64,000 bases of DNA. It comes from Coleophoma eucalyptorum. Its lineage: Eukaryota > Ascomycota > Leotiomycetes > Helotiales > Dermateaceae. Under the pieces are notes generated by a model. The model saw nothing but the letters and a program-made list of their open reading frames with translations, searched no databases and was not told where the DNA came from. The DNA lies in the NCBI GenBank assembly GCA_026120035.1, contig JALRME010000041.1, positions 1 through 64,000 of the forward strand, read 5' to 3'. This document shows, piece after piece, positions 25,519 to 38,516 of the stretch (position 1 is its first letter; every line of letters begins with the position of its first letter). Both the position numbers and the translations under genes were made by a program.

Positions 25519-25964
25519 TTTATGGATATAACCTCTGTCCCGGCGACGCAAGAATTGCGTAGTAGAGCTGACAAGTTCGATGGACATGTAAATTCCTCAA
25601 TGAAAAATAGAGTCACAATCTTGTAGCTATCCCACTTTGTATACATAGTAGTCTACTTCTTGTACTTTCACTTTTTCTACCAGAACTTTTCAATCAGTTG
25701 ATATATCGAAAAATATGTTCTAGAAGTTACAAAGTATCCGAGGATTCTCGATTGAAAAGATTTAGTGTATGCAAATTCAACTCAAATACAGACGTATCGA
25801 GCTTATTCTGAAACTCAGCCGCTGAGCCATTGACTCTATCATTACCAACGAGCATATTTACAAAGATGGCAAAGCGTAGGCAAGCCTGTCGCTCCAACTT
25901 CTTTTGAAACCATGCCTCCTATGATATACAAGGTCATGAGAACAAAGCTCTATCTCATATTCTC
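25519..25964. other. Intergenic region, convergent 3' ends
   Basis: AT-rich 446-bp spacer between hydrophobin and HD-domain gene 3' ends; no feature recognised. Confidence 0.4.
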
Positions 25965-26797
25965 TCAATTAGGATCATCTAAGAGGCTTTTCCCATCTAA
26001 GTCGCAAGTGAGCAGCAAATCCGCAGTCAACTTTCCAGATCGGTCGTAACCCTCCACAAATTTATCCCCCCATTCGCCAACAGTATTGTCAATTGTTGTA
26101 GCTGGCTTTGTTTCGCAGAAGTGACACATTAATTTCTTCAGTCCTTTCATTAAGCCAAGACGAGGTAGTTCCGCAACGATAGCGTTGTATTCATCCCAAG
26201 TTAATAAATTGCCATCTATACGATCAGGGCCCTGAAAATCAGCCCAGATTCCATAAGCCACGGCCTGTACCTCGGGTTCTTTATGGAAGACGATGGATCC
26301 AGTGGTATGAAGGGCAATGGCATCCCAGACTAGTCTGCAGCAGTTCGTAATTAGCACATATTCGTTTACGTTTCCAGCGAGTTTACGAATTTTGAAGGAC
26401 CACGTGAGACCACAGTACATGAATGAAATTAAGCTTAGGAGTTAGCTGAACAATCTTACTGTATCCGATGCTTGTCCCAGTCTGGGGCTTCCTTGTGCAG
26501 GAATTCTCTGGCAGCGTTCGCACCGTCAACTTCGAAACGTTTATCCTTTGATACCAGTTCTCCAGTCGGGTCCCAACCAATATCATGCATCAAGGCTCCA
26601 ATAGCATGGACTTCTAGGTCACGATCAGAAAGAGTAGAGATCTTAGATGCGACGATAAAGCCGAAGAGCATGGATCGCTGGACATGATTGAATGCAAACT
26701 CTGTCGAGTGCGCCTTGGTGTACTCGAGAGCTTTGGTGATAAGCGGGGTATCGGGAATCGTAACACCGGCGAACTGACGAGTGGGAAGCGAGGACAT
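25965..26797 (-). CDS. HD-domain protein, cyanamide-hydratase-like
   Basis: About 235 aa from exons 26797-26460 and 26334-25965; the intron is 125 nt. Residues form an HD-fold metal-binding domain: FNHVQRSMLFGF supplies the first His, MHDIGW the HD pair, and a later ALHTTGSI another His. This order matches the fungal HD proteins related to cyanamide hydratase, which hydrate cyanamide to urea or act on similar small molecules. The true substrate is not evident. The start is the ATG at 26797; the longer frame upstream begins with TTG. Soluble, no signal peptide. Confidence 0.82.
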
Positions 26798-27762
26798 GGT
26801 GTATGGTGGAACAGCTCCTGCACTAGCTGACAAAGTTCAAGCCCTCCAGAATGTAAGGACTATCTATTGCTCTAAGATACGGTCCAGTAGGTGGCTCAAA
26901 ATCAGATGGGTGGTTTAAGAAGATCCAGAAAATCTAGATCATATCTGGATGCTAAGGGAGAACGAGATGAGGGGATTTGTTTCGATGTGCCCAATCGTAA
27001 ATGGAGTATGCGGTGGGCCTCAGATGCATCCATGCATATTTGCTTATTATCGTATCTGTGCAAAGAATCGTACTAGGATAAGAAGACTCGTGCTCTGTCT
27101 GTCCCACTAAAAGTGCCAATCCATAGTAAGTTTTGTCACACCCTGCAAGGTTGGATTTGTGCATTTTGACACTACTATATAACCCTGTCTGTATGATGAT
27201 ACCTATAAATGTATTGGCTCGCACCTCTTCTGGTAACGTAGGGGATTTTTGACCGTAACTGTATGAAGTACGGAGTATTCTACTGTCAATTTGATAAATC
27301 TGGATCTCCGTACATGATCTAAAGTCTGGGCCATGATCGGGACGACCCGGGTTTCAACCTTGGATATAGCCGCATTGACAACTACTCGGTCAGCCCGCCC
27401 TGCAACCCCCGCACCCCCACCATGTCCTTAGGCGGAATTGCTGTCGGGATTTTGGAAGACCTAGAAACAGAGTAGAATCTGGTTGATCAATGAGCTGTTT
27501 GTCAGGCTGTACGAAAATGGTTTTGTGGAAGATCGGCATCCAAGGACAACATACAATTATATATTCAAAATCCGAGTTCTCGTATCTCATCACTAGCTGG
27601 ATAGTGGTGCGCTGTCGCTTGCCTCCATGAGCAGAGGACAATTATGGGTATATTAGAAAGAGAGGGGTTTCTGACATGATATGATTCTCGATTCATTTTA
27701 TTGTGGAAGATGTTATTCAATTTGTATCGACTACTCGTTGAGTTAGAATAAGACACAACCTC
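26798..27762. other. Intergenic region
   Basis: About 1 kb between the HD-domain promoter and the 3' end of the DUF6594-type gene; short frames only, no recognised feature. Confidence 0.4.
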
Positions 27763-28683
27763 CTAAGCCTTGCTATTCCCAACAAAAGTCATCAGCACCG
27801 CCGCATAGGCTGCTGTTGCAGTAAGGAGGTTCTCGGGGGAACAGGTCGAAAATAGGGCAACCGAGATGGAGAAGATCAAAATGGCGCTGGACACAATCGT
27901 CAAAGTCTTAGTTGGTACTGTGTTAGCAACAATTGCTAGTACTGGAACAACAATAGCAAGACCTCCTAGAATCGCAGAGCCGAATCGTAGCCATGCCATC
28001 CTTATCGCCTCCCGCTTTTTCAGTTCTATTTCGTCCTCCTGACGTTGTGAGCCTAACGTCTTGCCGATCACCGGCCTGTGTTGTATCAAGCCTGGGTCGA
28101 ATGACCCGAGAAGGTCTGCGTCGGAGAAGTGGGCATTTTGTGGTTCAGAAAGGCTAAGATTGAGTTCTTGCATCAAAGCTCCCTGGAGTTTCGAGCCCGG
28201 GCCATCGTCGATTCTAGAGGCAGCAATATCTTTGACGAAGTACGTATGCCATCGATTAGCATGTATGAATTCAAAATCTCGAAGTGCATTTGCTATGATA
28301 GATTGCACAAGTTAGATGCAAATAGGTAGAATGGTATGAGACAAAAAATACAGTTTGCAACGAATGTATGGAATGGACGCACTGTATCTATCCAACAAAT
28401 AACTAAGGCGGCTCAATTGCTCATCTGTCGTCGTCTCCGTCAGAATACTCTGTATCTCCTGTGAGAGTTGCCGCTGGAAATGGTGGATGGTAATAGAATA
28501 TAACGGTCTAAAGTCGAGTACTGTGGTAGAGCCATTAATTGAGTGTCTTGTCGAACCACGAATAAAATGAGCCAGACGCTCGTGGTAGTTCAGAGCTGCT
28601 AAACCATCAAGTTCCTTATCTCGCTCTTCTCTTCTGTCAATTTTCTTAGTTGTATCCTGGCGACGCCAAGTAAGTAGGGACAT
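27763..28683 (-). CDS. DUF6594-type fungal membrane protein
   Basis: About 276 aa, exons 28683-28383 and 28292-27763 with a 90-nt intron. A hydrophilic helical N-terminal part (LNYHERLAHF, then LDRY joined to NALRDFEF) is followed by a charged REAIRMAWLRFG segment and three hydrophobic helices at the C-terminus (ILGGLAIVVPVLAIVA, IVSSAILIFSISVALF, YAAVLMTFVG). This order and the YAAVL.FVG ending match DUF6594 proteins, which are abundant in ascomycetes and have no known function. The donor GTGCGT was chosen because it restores phase and a typical helix; the exact donor is less certain than the frame. Confidence 0.75.
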
Positions 28684-29409
28684 GATATCAGTGTAAACCT
28701 CTCCTGACTAGTTGGTTTGCCGCTGAAAATAGGTTCACATAGTGGAATCCAGATAATTTGGCCAGAAATTACCAGTACATATAGCCTCATATCTTAAGGC
28801 ATCCTATTTTCAGCATACAAGGCAACCTTTTTTCTGCCTTTGCTTTGTCTACCAATCTATGCTCATATGTAGCCTCATCAATCACCGGCGAGCAAACTTC
28901 CTGCAGCTGGAGCCATATTCTCTGCACTCATAATTTTCAATGAGGCTGCGTTATCTGAAGCCCCGAATGAAATGAGGTTAACATCGTTTACAAAGCCTAT
29001 TGGTCTGTAAGCCTTTTGCCCTGCCCCGCCTCAGCACCTTCTCTGGACTAATCATACGATAGAGCTTCTTGAATGATTTGTGGGGGGGGTGGGGGGTTCT
29101 TAGATTGGCTGGCTAAGCTGGTGGATGGCACATCCCATATCACTGACTATCAGTCTTGTGGTGGCATTGCAGATAATGGCTAAATGTAGCGTTACATGTT
29201 GGTGCATGTGAGAGTCTTATATGCAAGGAGATATCAGCTGGAAAGGTAGTTTAAGCCTCGTGTAGACTTAGCAGATGTGTGGTGCGAGTTAATAAATTGC
29301 AGTATTACTTGATGGGTCTCCCATATTGAACAAAACCATTATTACAGTCATCCTGACTTCTGCGGCTTTGAGTTTCAGTGGCACTGTTCATCACTTACCT
29401 GCTACGGAC
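28684..29409. other. Intergenic region with G-rich tract
   Basis: Divergent promoter region of the DUF6594-type and kinase genes. A G-rich run interrupted by one T lies near 29082-29097. No gene recognised. Confidence 0.4.
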
Positions 29410-31248
29410 ATGATGGACGCTACCCCCCGTCCCTCAAACCTTACATTGGCGAGAAGAATTAAGAAGGCCTTGGTCGAAAATCCACACGATGGGAAGCACT
29501 TTCTTCCGGAAAGCTCTTTTGACACCCTGTTTAAAAAGAAGGCTATTGAGGATGAGCTAAAGCTATGGAAAGTGGAATCATCTAGCGGCCTCATAAACTT
29601 CATTCAACACAAAGCGAGAAGAGCTTTTGCGATCTTGGTCTATAGTGCTAAAACAGTTGCAATCAAAGGGTTTTATCACTACGACTTTACCGATAAAATG
29701 CTTCCCATCAAATTCGTGGATGCGGACGAGGAGATTGAGGTCACTTGCCTGGCAACAGGTAACAGCTGTTTAGGTGCTTTCTTTGACGACAAGCGGCATT
29801 GGGAAGATATAGAGATCTCCCACTTTTGTGACCGACAGTGGACCTTTATTTCACCTGTTTTCCATAAAGATTCTACTTGCCAAACGTATCATGAAAACAC
29901 CATCTTACCGTTCACATATAAAGGGGATTCTCGATCTGGTGGTTTTAGCAAAGTCAGTCGAATTCACATACATCCAGGACATCAGTCAGTCTTTCCAGAG
30001 GTATGAAATATGTACGATTCTGCTGACATGTTCCCAGCTAATTGAAATAAGATCAACGGCAAGCCACCAAACTTGGCCCTCAAGGAGCAGGACGCAAATT
30101 CAGGCTATGCTAACGAGCAGCTACTTAATTCTATGTACGACCAGGAATCCAGTATCTTGGCTTTATTCCAAGAACTAGATGATCCTCACCTGATCGATGT
30201 TGTTTCTAGATTTCGAATAGGGAAGAAATTATATTTCATTTTTCGGTGGGCCGAGAAGGGAAACCTCCGGGATTTCTGGGCGCGAACGAACCCAGGAGCC
30301 CCGAATGCCGATATTATTATTTGGGTCCTCGAGCAGATTAAGGGATTGTCAAACGCTATACAAATATTGCATAATCTGGCTCCTACAGGTGATCATCCTA
30401 ACCAAGACCACCATTGTCGACACGGTGACTTAAAACCCGAAAACATTCTCAATCTTGATCCACCGGAGTCTGGACCCAACAAAGACCACCTGGTCATTGC
30501 TGATGTTGGTTTGTCCAAGGTTCATGTTGAGTCAACCGTCAACAGGGCCGCTGGACAACTCTTGACAATAACGATTTCTGGAACTCAGAGATACGGCCCC
30601 CCGAATTTACTTGATCAGCAACCGAGGTCCCGCTCCTACGACATATGGTCTATAGGTTGTATCTGTTTAGAATTTATCATCTGGCTTCTTTACCACAAAG
30701 AAGGACTCGACGAGTTCAATGGCGCCTTTGGGAAAGATGAGAAGTTTTGGCAGGCACCACCTAATTCGTTAAGCTCTGGGGACGCTTATATCCACCCTCA
30801 AGTCGATAAATGGATACTTTGGATGGAACAAAAAGATCCCCGAATTAAGCAAGGAACCGCACTCGGTGACTTATTCAAACTTGTGAGAGAACGATTGCTT
30901 GTCGTGGAAATCGACATTGAGCGAAACGAAGCCCACGCTGCACAATTCCGCGCATTGTCGAAAGAACTCTTGGATACGGTCACCCAAATATGCGATCGTG
31001 CAAATATCAATACGCGTTATGTCAAAGATTGTACCAAGGCACAACCCCATCTCTCTAGTCCTGGTAGTTCGGAACATAGTCCTGTGCCACCAAAAGCGTC
31101 TAGAAGCGGCGCTCAGAATCTGGCCATCCCAGGTCCACGTCAGCCTTTATCACTCAAGAAGAGAGTTGCCGACGATCAAGAGGGGGATATTATGCTTGTG
31201 GTCCCTCCCACGAACAATCGAGTAGGTTTGCCTATTGACTTCAGCTAA
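29410..31248 (+). CDS. Protein kinase-like protein with DVG in place of DFG
   Basis: About 595 aa, exons 29410-30000 and 30052-31248 (51-nt intron with AGCTAAT). After an N-terminal domain of about 175 residues without recognised features comes a glycine loop (GGFSKVSRIHIH), ALKEQD with the expected ATP-binding lysine, an N-E-Q that may supply the paired glutamate, and the catalytic loop HGDLKPENI. The metal-binding motif reads IADVGLSK, so Phe of DFG is Val. The end of the activation segment (RYGPPNLL), SYDIWSIGC and the C-lobe follow. This fungal family often lies near HET and NLR genes; the substrate is unknown. The C-terminal 100 residues are Pro/Ser-rich. The ATG at 29410 is chosen since the upstream frame starts with TTG. 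Confidence 0.82.
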
Positions 31249-31776
31249 TACGGTAAGATATTAATTGCGTGAAATACCAATGCAGGGCAATGAAAGAACT
31301 GAACCCATAGACCCTGTAAATTCTAGAGGTGTGGGGAGTAAAGTTAGCAGTGAGAAAATTGTATGAAATCTTTGTTTTAAAAAGAACACCATTTTGATAC
31401 GGCTGCTGATAGTATATTCTGACTTTAGGAAGTACGTCCCAAAGCAGGCATGGAGTCATTAGCTCATAATATTGATTGACTGGATCTGATAGTATGTAAG
31501 TGCACTGGCGCTCTTTTTCTGCATATTTAGAGGCTCGCTAAAATTTTAATCTATTTGATTAGATTGTACGTGACATATTATACCATCCCACAGCCTGTTA
31601 GAAAACGATTGACATATTCACTCACTACAGCACGTGAGTCAACGTTGATGAACAGCCAGCCGCCTTTACTCATAGTCACTAACTCTCGCCTCAACGCCTT
31701 CAGCCAGTAGGTCAAGTCCGCATGCTCTTTACTGACTTACGCGGATTAATTTTGGAAATTAACTTGTTTAGCCTGT
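31249..31776. other. Intergenic region
   Basis: AT-rich 528-bp spacer between the kinase and HET genes on the same strand. No recognised feature. Confidence 0.4.
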
Positions 31777-33816
31777 ATGACAACAATACCCCTTCTTCCC
31801 TGTTTAACGATGGAGGAAATAACTATTGTAGTGCAGTTAAACGACCATTGGGATATCATACCAAACAATGAATTTGGCCTTAACCTATTCCGCCAAATTA
31901 ATCCACAAGAAGTCCTACCCAACCCGCAGGAATCTGTACCACTATGCGAACGTTGCAGCAATATGGACATCTGGAAGGACTCATTTTTCCTTGAGTATAA
32001 AATTACTAACCTCGAGGAGACAGCTTCATTTTGCCGACTCTGTATGCTATTTTATCAATGTGTAAAAGAGCGTAGTCTGCTGGGTCAAAAGTCCATTCGG
32101 TTCCACAGGGAGGAATCAGCTTTTTACCTCAACCCCATGGACCCGCCAGTTCTCTCGATTTACACATCTCCAGGTATGAAATTTATACTCTAACCCTTGC
32201 TGTTGAATATCAAGGTCATTGCTCAATACACAACAGCATCCAAAATGCGGTCGAAATATGCTCAGATTGGATTTCCAAAGCTTCCAAGTGCAGGCAGTGA
32301 GACCCAATTTATCTTATTGCGGGAGTGGCTTAAAGTTTGTGACAAGCACCATTGTAGCACACCATCTGAAAAACTACTTCCAACCAGAGTTCTCGATGTA
32401 GGTGCTGCTGGACAGCGCCCTATGTTACGACTTCATTGTCGAGAACAATCAGAAACAGGTAGATATCTAGCACTATCTCATCGATGGGGGGATCCGAAGA
32501 TACATAAATTATTTCGCACTGAACATTCGAACTTTCATGACTTTCAAAATTCCATTAGCTTTGATGCTCTACCAAAAACATTTCAAGACGCTGTTATAGT
32601 TTCACGAGAGCTGGGAATCCGTTTCCTTTGGATAGACTCACTCTGCATTATCCAAGACGATGTCAAAGATTGGGAAACAGAGTCGAAGCAGATGGAAGAA
32701 ATATTTGCCAATTCATATTGTACGATTGCTGCCACCAGCGCAAAAGGGACAACTGAAGGTTTTCTGGGGCTAAGACCAGCGAGAGAAGTTGTAGCTGTCA
32801 AGCAGACTTCCAGAGAGAGCTATTATGTATGCAAAACAATCGATAACTTCCGCGACGATGTGGAGAAGGGAGAACTGAACCAGCGAGGATGGGTATTGCA
32901 AGAGCGAGCGTTGTCGCCCCGAACTATTCACTTTACGGGGACGCAAGTTTATTGGGAATGTGGTAAAGGAGTTTACTGTGAAACCTTGACTAAAATGCAC
33001 AAGTATGTTGTATTCTTTCTTTACCATAATAATTCCACCGTTTCCATAACAAAAATAAACCAGTTCTGACCTGAAATTTGTAGTCAGAAGTCAGCATTTT
33101 TAGGAGATTCAGAATTTCCAAAATATGCTGGGAATTTCGTTAAGGGTGGCAGGATTCGCCTCTATGAGTTTGTTTACAAGCAGTATTCAACACTCGCCTT
33201 TACTGATCTTACGGATCGCTCTATTGGAATAAGTGGAATTGAAAAAAGACTTATCAGAACCTTCCAGACTCTTGGAGGACACGGCATCTTTGGTGACCAT
33301 TATCTAGGCCGAAGTTTGCTCTGGCAGCGAGCTAATGATAATTTGAGTCGGATCACGTACCCTCCGGAGAAGAAAGTCCCATCGTGGTCCTGGATGGCAT
33401 ATTCAGGATCCATCACATACCTAGACATCCCATTTGGCGAAGTAGACTGGTCTCACGACATCCAATCGCCGTTCGAGGAGAGCACAACAAACAGCACTTC
33501 CGCAAGCTATAGTATCAATGCCACCCCTTCTACAGTATTGATAGCTACGGCAAAAGACTTGTCATTTCAGCCAACTGGAAAAGATCTGAGTTCAGCTGTC
33601 TTTGACCAACAGCAAAAGGAAGTTCTTCCAGAGTTAAAATGTGTTGTCATTGCAAAGGATAAACTTCAAACGTACAAAAGGAAGTATTATGTGCTTATCA
33701 TTATGTATATCCCTTCTGATGATGGGTATAATTTGTTCGAGAGAGTAGGCGCAGGTGTTGTGGACGAGGACCAACTTGTTCTTAACGGACCAGATTTACA
33801 GGTGCAAATCCAGTAG
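31777..33816 (+). CDS. HET-domain protein (second copy)
   Basis: About 631 aa from exons 31777-32173, 32237-33002 and 33084-33816 (63- and 81-nt introns, phases fit). The N-terminal part has paired cysteines (CERC, CRLC). The HET domain shows LALSHRWGD, LWIDSLCIIQDD, MEEIFANSYCTIAAT and RGWVLQERALSPRTI, followed by GTQVYWEC and the KVPSWSWMAYSG segment typical of this family. Expected role: recognition-linked cell death. It is clearly related to the HET gene at 21610 but diverged, so the pair is not a recent duplication. An alternative start is the ATG at 31810. Confidence 0.9.
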
Positions 33817-34358
33817 AGGGCGTTTCTTGGGCTATTTAGAGTGGACAGAAATCGTACTAGATCAATTTGGAGATGCGTTTAGCATCATATCAAGCCTAGC
33901 AGTTAGCATAAATATATATGAGTACATGTCACCTTAGGCCACGTCTTTCAGCTGATGTACCATTTCTTGTCACCGTCTCAACATGCTTACCAAGAACTCA
34001 TAGTAAAGTACATATCTTCCCAACGTCTCTGAATGAGGCGGATCTTCAGCTAATGAAAATGTTGGAGGTTACACATGTTCCATCTATCCCGTTGATGCAC
34101 TGGTCAATAGAATGTTTTGCAATTTCCTAGACAATGATATCTACCACTTTAGATTGGCCGTATGGTTGAGCAACAGAAAGTGACGTTCCGACATCCCCGT
34201 CGGTAAAATCGATCGATCAATCTTGTTCACCACTTTGTTCCTCAATTATATTAACTAGCACGATAGACGACGCAGAGCCTCACATTACATTCACTCTAAG
34301 CTTCTCCTCTGAGTACTCTGTACTCAACAATCAGCTCTACTCTACACATCATCGTCCC
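33817..34358. other. Convergent 3' intergenic region
   Basis: 542 bp between HET and membrane-protein 3' ends. Short frames only. Confidence 0.4.
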
Positions 34359-35510
34359 CTACGTCAGAAGCTTACCGATATACGCCTTCCCAATATCTCG
34401 AATGATTGGAATCAGTAAAACCAACGGCACAATCTGACCGAAGCCCCACGAATTTTCCGAATCTCCAGATAGAAACTTCTCGTTCGCCATGCGGATCTTG
34501 ACTGCCATGTACAGATGTAGCGGATATTGTCCAAACGACACAAAAACCAACGAGAAGAATATTAGAAAGGCAGGAAATAACATAATTCCGACTATCAAAA
34601 TGGATATTCCATCATCCATACCTTCGAATAATTTCCAATACTCGCCGAAACCCCGGGGGCCGAGAATGAGACAGCCGGCGAGAGCCACACCCATGAAGAA
34701 GCTGGTGACGATGAGATAAGCGCGGTCAGCTCCTGGGTGTGGGGCACTGGGCAGAGCTATGTTGTCGCTATGGTAGCAGAGTCCGGCGGTATTATGTTCC
34801 CAATCCCCTAATCTTACACCGAAGAGGATGGCGAACACGACGTAGAATATGGTAAATACGAAGAGGATCAAGTCTCGTGAGACAAGAAAAGAGAGCGCTG
34901 CGAGACGCCTTGATCTCAACGGTGTTGGTTCATGTGAACGGTATGCTTCTGTGTACCAGTGACTTATAAAGCAGGCTGTGTAAGACACACTGCGTAGATT
35001 ATATTTCAGTATTCCTGACCCAGCATTGGGTATTCATCAATCGGTATGAATCAACGAATGGAGCCTTACCCAGTGAAGTTCACAGTGTCGTAGATGAATC
35101 GGTAGTGATAGAGACTCAGAGTTTTGTACTGACTTAGACCGGCGATTAAGAGGGAAACACCTGTTACAGGCTGCGGTGTTAGCGCAAACCTCTTCTTGAG
35201 GCACTATCAAATAGCAGAACAAACCGGAAATCGACTGGACGTCGCCTATAGTTCTCGAAACATCGTCTATCTTCTCCATCCGCTTCGGAAGTAGCGATGA
35301 GGTCTGTTTCGAAAGGAAAACGGCCACTGGTCCCGAAATAGATATCATCATGGCAAGACCACTTTGCAGTGCGAATGCAATTAGGATCTGGATGATTTTG
35401 TTAGCGCCGACAGCCAGGTCGTTTCGGAGTGAGGCGTAATCATAACCCCAAGGCCACCAATATCGCTGTTGCTCTCTCCTGGACTGACACACTCCTGTCC
35501 TCGCGCCATT
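34359..35510 (-). CDS. Multi-pass membrane protein of unknown function, 5' end unresolved
   Basis: Last three exons are clear: about 35510-35205, 35128-35070 and 34962-34359. They encode an apparently lumenal Cys/Trp-rich segment (YWWPWGYDY), a helix (IIQILIAFALQSGLAMMIS), a conserved loop (YHYRFIYDTVNFTG joined to HWYTEAYRSHEP), and four more helices (for example LILFVFTIFYVVFAILFG and ISILIVGIMLFPAFLIFF). The frame stays open upstream to about 35640 but has no ATG, so at least one 5' exon, probably a signal peptide, is missing from this model. GTAAGC overlaps the last codons, so a further 3' exon is possible. I do not recognise the family. It neighbours another large membrane protein on the same strand. 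Confidence 0.6.
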
Positions 35511-36239
35511 TTCACAGCGTAAACACCAGCGCTGACGAAAAATCAGTAATTGGTAAACCTCTTGATGTATCCCGTATGGATAGATATATGGAGAGCAAGG
35601 GAATCGGCGATAATATACCCAACATGTTCAGCCTCGCGCATGTCGGCCCGACAAAGCTATGCTTGCATCAGCTGAAAAGCAGCGGCTCCAAGCACCCACT
35701 CAGCGTGCTCGTGCTGAGCTGTGGCGTTCTTGAGCTATGCTGTAGGGATCATGGAAAACCACGCACGCAGAATTGAGGGGGCATGGCATATGAATGTTAC
35801 GGCCTTGGTGGACCGTGGGTTGGTTCTCGTTTAAGGAGTGGTACCTTCACAAGCTCTACTTCCTCAACCCCAGACATAACCACGGCTACCACGTGATGTA
35901 CCAGGTCAGTCTGCATCAATGGATCGGACGATGGTAGCTACTTTGGTCTCTGCAAAAACTGCTGTCAGTATGGATACTGTCCATCAGGATCTTGTACCTG
36001 CTACTAGTAGGGATTCCAGGCCCTTAAGAACAAGTTGTGATTGGTTTGCTTAATAGCTTTGCCAGTCGGCATGCAAAATAATATATACGTGCCTGGTAGT
36101 GCTCGTCGGATGGTATTGAATAGAGAAGAAGTATGGATTGCTGACTAGCTGACAAGGATGGTTAAGATTAAACACGACTGCTGAAGGGTACTCGCGGTGA
36201 GATCTTAGAAACTCGTCGACTAAAGTGTTCGGAATGATT

Positions 36240-38516
36240 CTAAGTACTACTAAAAACCATCCCAACTGCAGGCTTCCTCCCCCTCTCTTCTTCCACAACC
36301 TGCAGCCTATCCCTTACCTTCTTCCTTGGAATAGGACACTCGCCTGACAATCTCGCGGAAGGAGCAACAACTTCACCATAAACAACTTTCATCTCTCCAG
36401 CACGCTTCAAAATTTGTTCCGATGTCGCATTGTCATCTACATCCTGCAGCAGCGGTGTTCCAAACGCCTTTGCTGTTTCCAAAACGCCTAAGCTAGTTTT
36501 TCGTCCCAGTTCCCACCACCCGTAGTAGAGTGGCAGTACGGAGATAAGACCCAAGAGGTTAATCAGTATGGCGATAGCCATAACTGTATAGTCGGACAGG
36601 TAAACCGTTATTGTTCTCTGGCCAGTATATGGGACGGTCTGTACGTGCTTTGGGTCCGGGTTATTGATCGCGGCCTGCACTGCGATCCGAAATGCTAGGT
36701 CATTGGCCTGGCTCAGCATGTCGGCCATGGGATCTTCCCATGTGGTATTCTCGTCAATTTTCCAGCCCGTGCCCAGAGACATGTACTGATTTGCATTTAT
36801 GCCTGTGGATTGCAGTGTCCAGTTACCTGTTTGCAGCGCTTCGACGCTATCTCCAAAACTCTGGAACGAGAGGATACTTGATGATTGGTACACCGAGTCG
36901 AGATAATACCCAAATCCAGCTACGATACTCTGCACCGCTGTAATCAATTGCCCTTCACTAAGGACTGGAGACGGTATAGCTCTGGAAATTTTTGTTAGAA
37001 AAACAAACTCCATAACGTACAATGGTGAAGAACTTACATTTCATCACTTAGGGAGAAGCTATTCGCACTCGTCCCGTTCTGTTGTACAGTACTTCCGTTT
37101 ATGAAAATTCCATAATCAGCAACGGCTATATCTAGAGTACAATTGTGGAAAGATATGTAGGAAGCTTCAATCAGTCCACCATTGAGAAATGTCGAGTTGA
37201 GAGTGAGTTGTGTGTTAGGCCCAGTCCCCTCGGCACTGAAGTTGTAGCTGTAATTCACACTTGAATCGAAAACAGAAACCTCACTAGTATGAAAGCTTGA
37301 ATTCGAGGCATCAAAAGGAGCTCTGTCAGTAATGCAAGTTGGCCGAAATCCAAATCCCTTAATGTTGTTAGAATTCAAGCAAATAATACCCAGGAATTAT
37401 GTTAGATCAGCCTACTTTGACGGTTGTAGAGCAATAATCCCCACAATCAGGAGCATCAATATAGATGTCCGAGCGCTTTGTAAAATTTAGAGCAATTTCT
37501 GAGAAATTTGAAGTGATGTAAGAGACTTGGCTGTTTGAACTCTGGATTTGATCTCCAGTCGTTACTCCTAGAGGATCGAGGGTAATATCCAACTCTTGTG
37601 CAACATTCAGAGTTATATTTCCATGGGTTTCAATAACCATAACGCCAACTGATGATGCCCTTTGTATAACGGGGCCACGAAATGCGGATAATGTCGTTAA
37701 GGTGCAAGCTGAATGGACAGAAGTTAGTCATGATTGTTGTATATATCTACAATAAGATTGCTTACCAAAGGCGACGGCTACTGTCTTCGGACGTAAGTTT
37801 CTGTGGAAAAGTGACGACAAGGCTATGATTAAAGATGTACCACCAGCATAAGTATGAAGGTTATAAAGCTGTTCTAATCAGATGATGCGCAATAAGCCGC
37901 GACCAGAAGAGTACTTACAGTAGCTCCTCTGCTGGCTTCTGTCCAGAAAACAATATTCAATCCCTCTGCTAGTGCGAGGGCAAGTGCTAAGTTGGCGAGG
38001 GTCGATGCAGCTGAGAGCCAGACAGAAGGTTGCCAGTTTGTGTTCCAATGGTCGACTTCTGATTTATTACTTGATACAAGAACTATGACAGACGCAATGG
38101 TGCCTACGGCTCTATCAGCAACTATGCTTCTAATGGGAATTGTATCGTCACCGACATAATATATTAAATAGTATCGCAAATAGACCTAGCCATGGCATAC
38201 GAGCAAGTGCCCCTGGTGTCCACGGATTATTCGTCAACGGCTGCTGCGCTTTCGAATTTAGTCCTACCGCAGTTCCGGTTATGTCTTCTGCGCTCTTTTC
38301 TCGTGCGGGTTTTTCGTTTTGCTCGACTGCTTCACTTGGATCACTGGGTCTCACGGAATCTGTGATATCTGAAAACGATGAAGGCGGTTCTTCGTCTTGC
38401 AATTGTTCAACGACCATCGAGTAGTCCGGAAGCGTTCGGAAAGTAGAACTTGCTGGACTGACATCGCGGCTTCGAGTGTCATCTTCATTTTGGCCAGTGT
38501 CGACTCTTTGATACAT
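36240..38516 (-). CDS. Large fungal multi-pass membrane protein with glycosylated loop, function unknown
   Basis: About 671 aa from six exons: 38516-38152, 38111-37919, 37868-37766, 37708-37416, 37357-37038 and 36981-36240; all phases fit. Layout: 100-residue acidic Ser-rich cytoplasmic N-terminus, helix MPWLGLFAILFNILC, second helix (AVGTIASVIVLV), the motif WQPSVWLSAASTLANLAL, EGLNIVFW, RGATLYNLH, a third helix, then a long extracellular-type domain rich in N-x-S/T sequons, and a last helix (VMAIAILINLLGLISVLPLYYGWWELG) before a cytoplasmic tail. The W-QPS....AN.AL...EG....W motif is shared by a large uncharacterised fungal membrane family. The first intron is only 40 nt. Confidence 0.8.
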
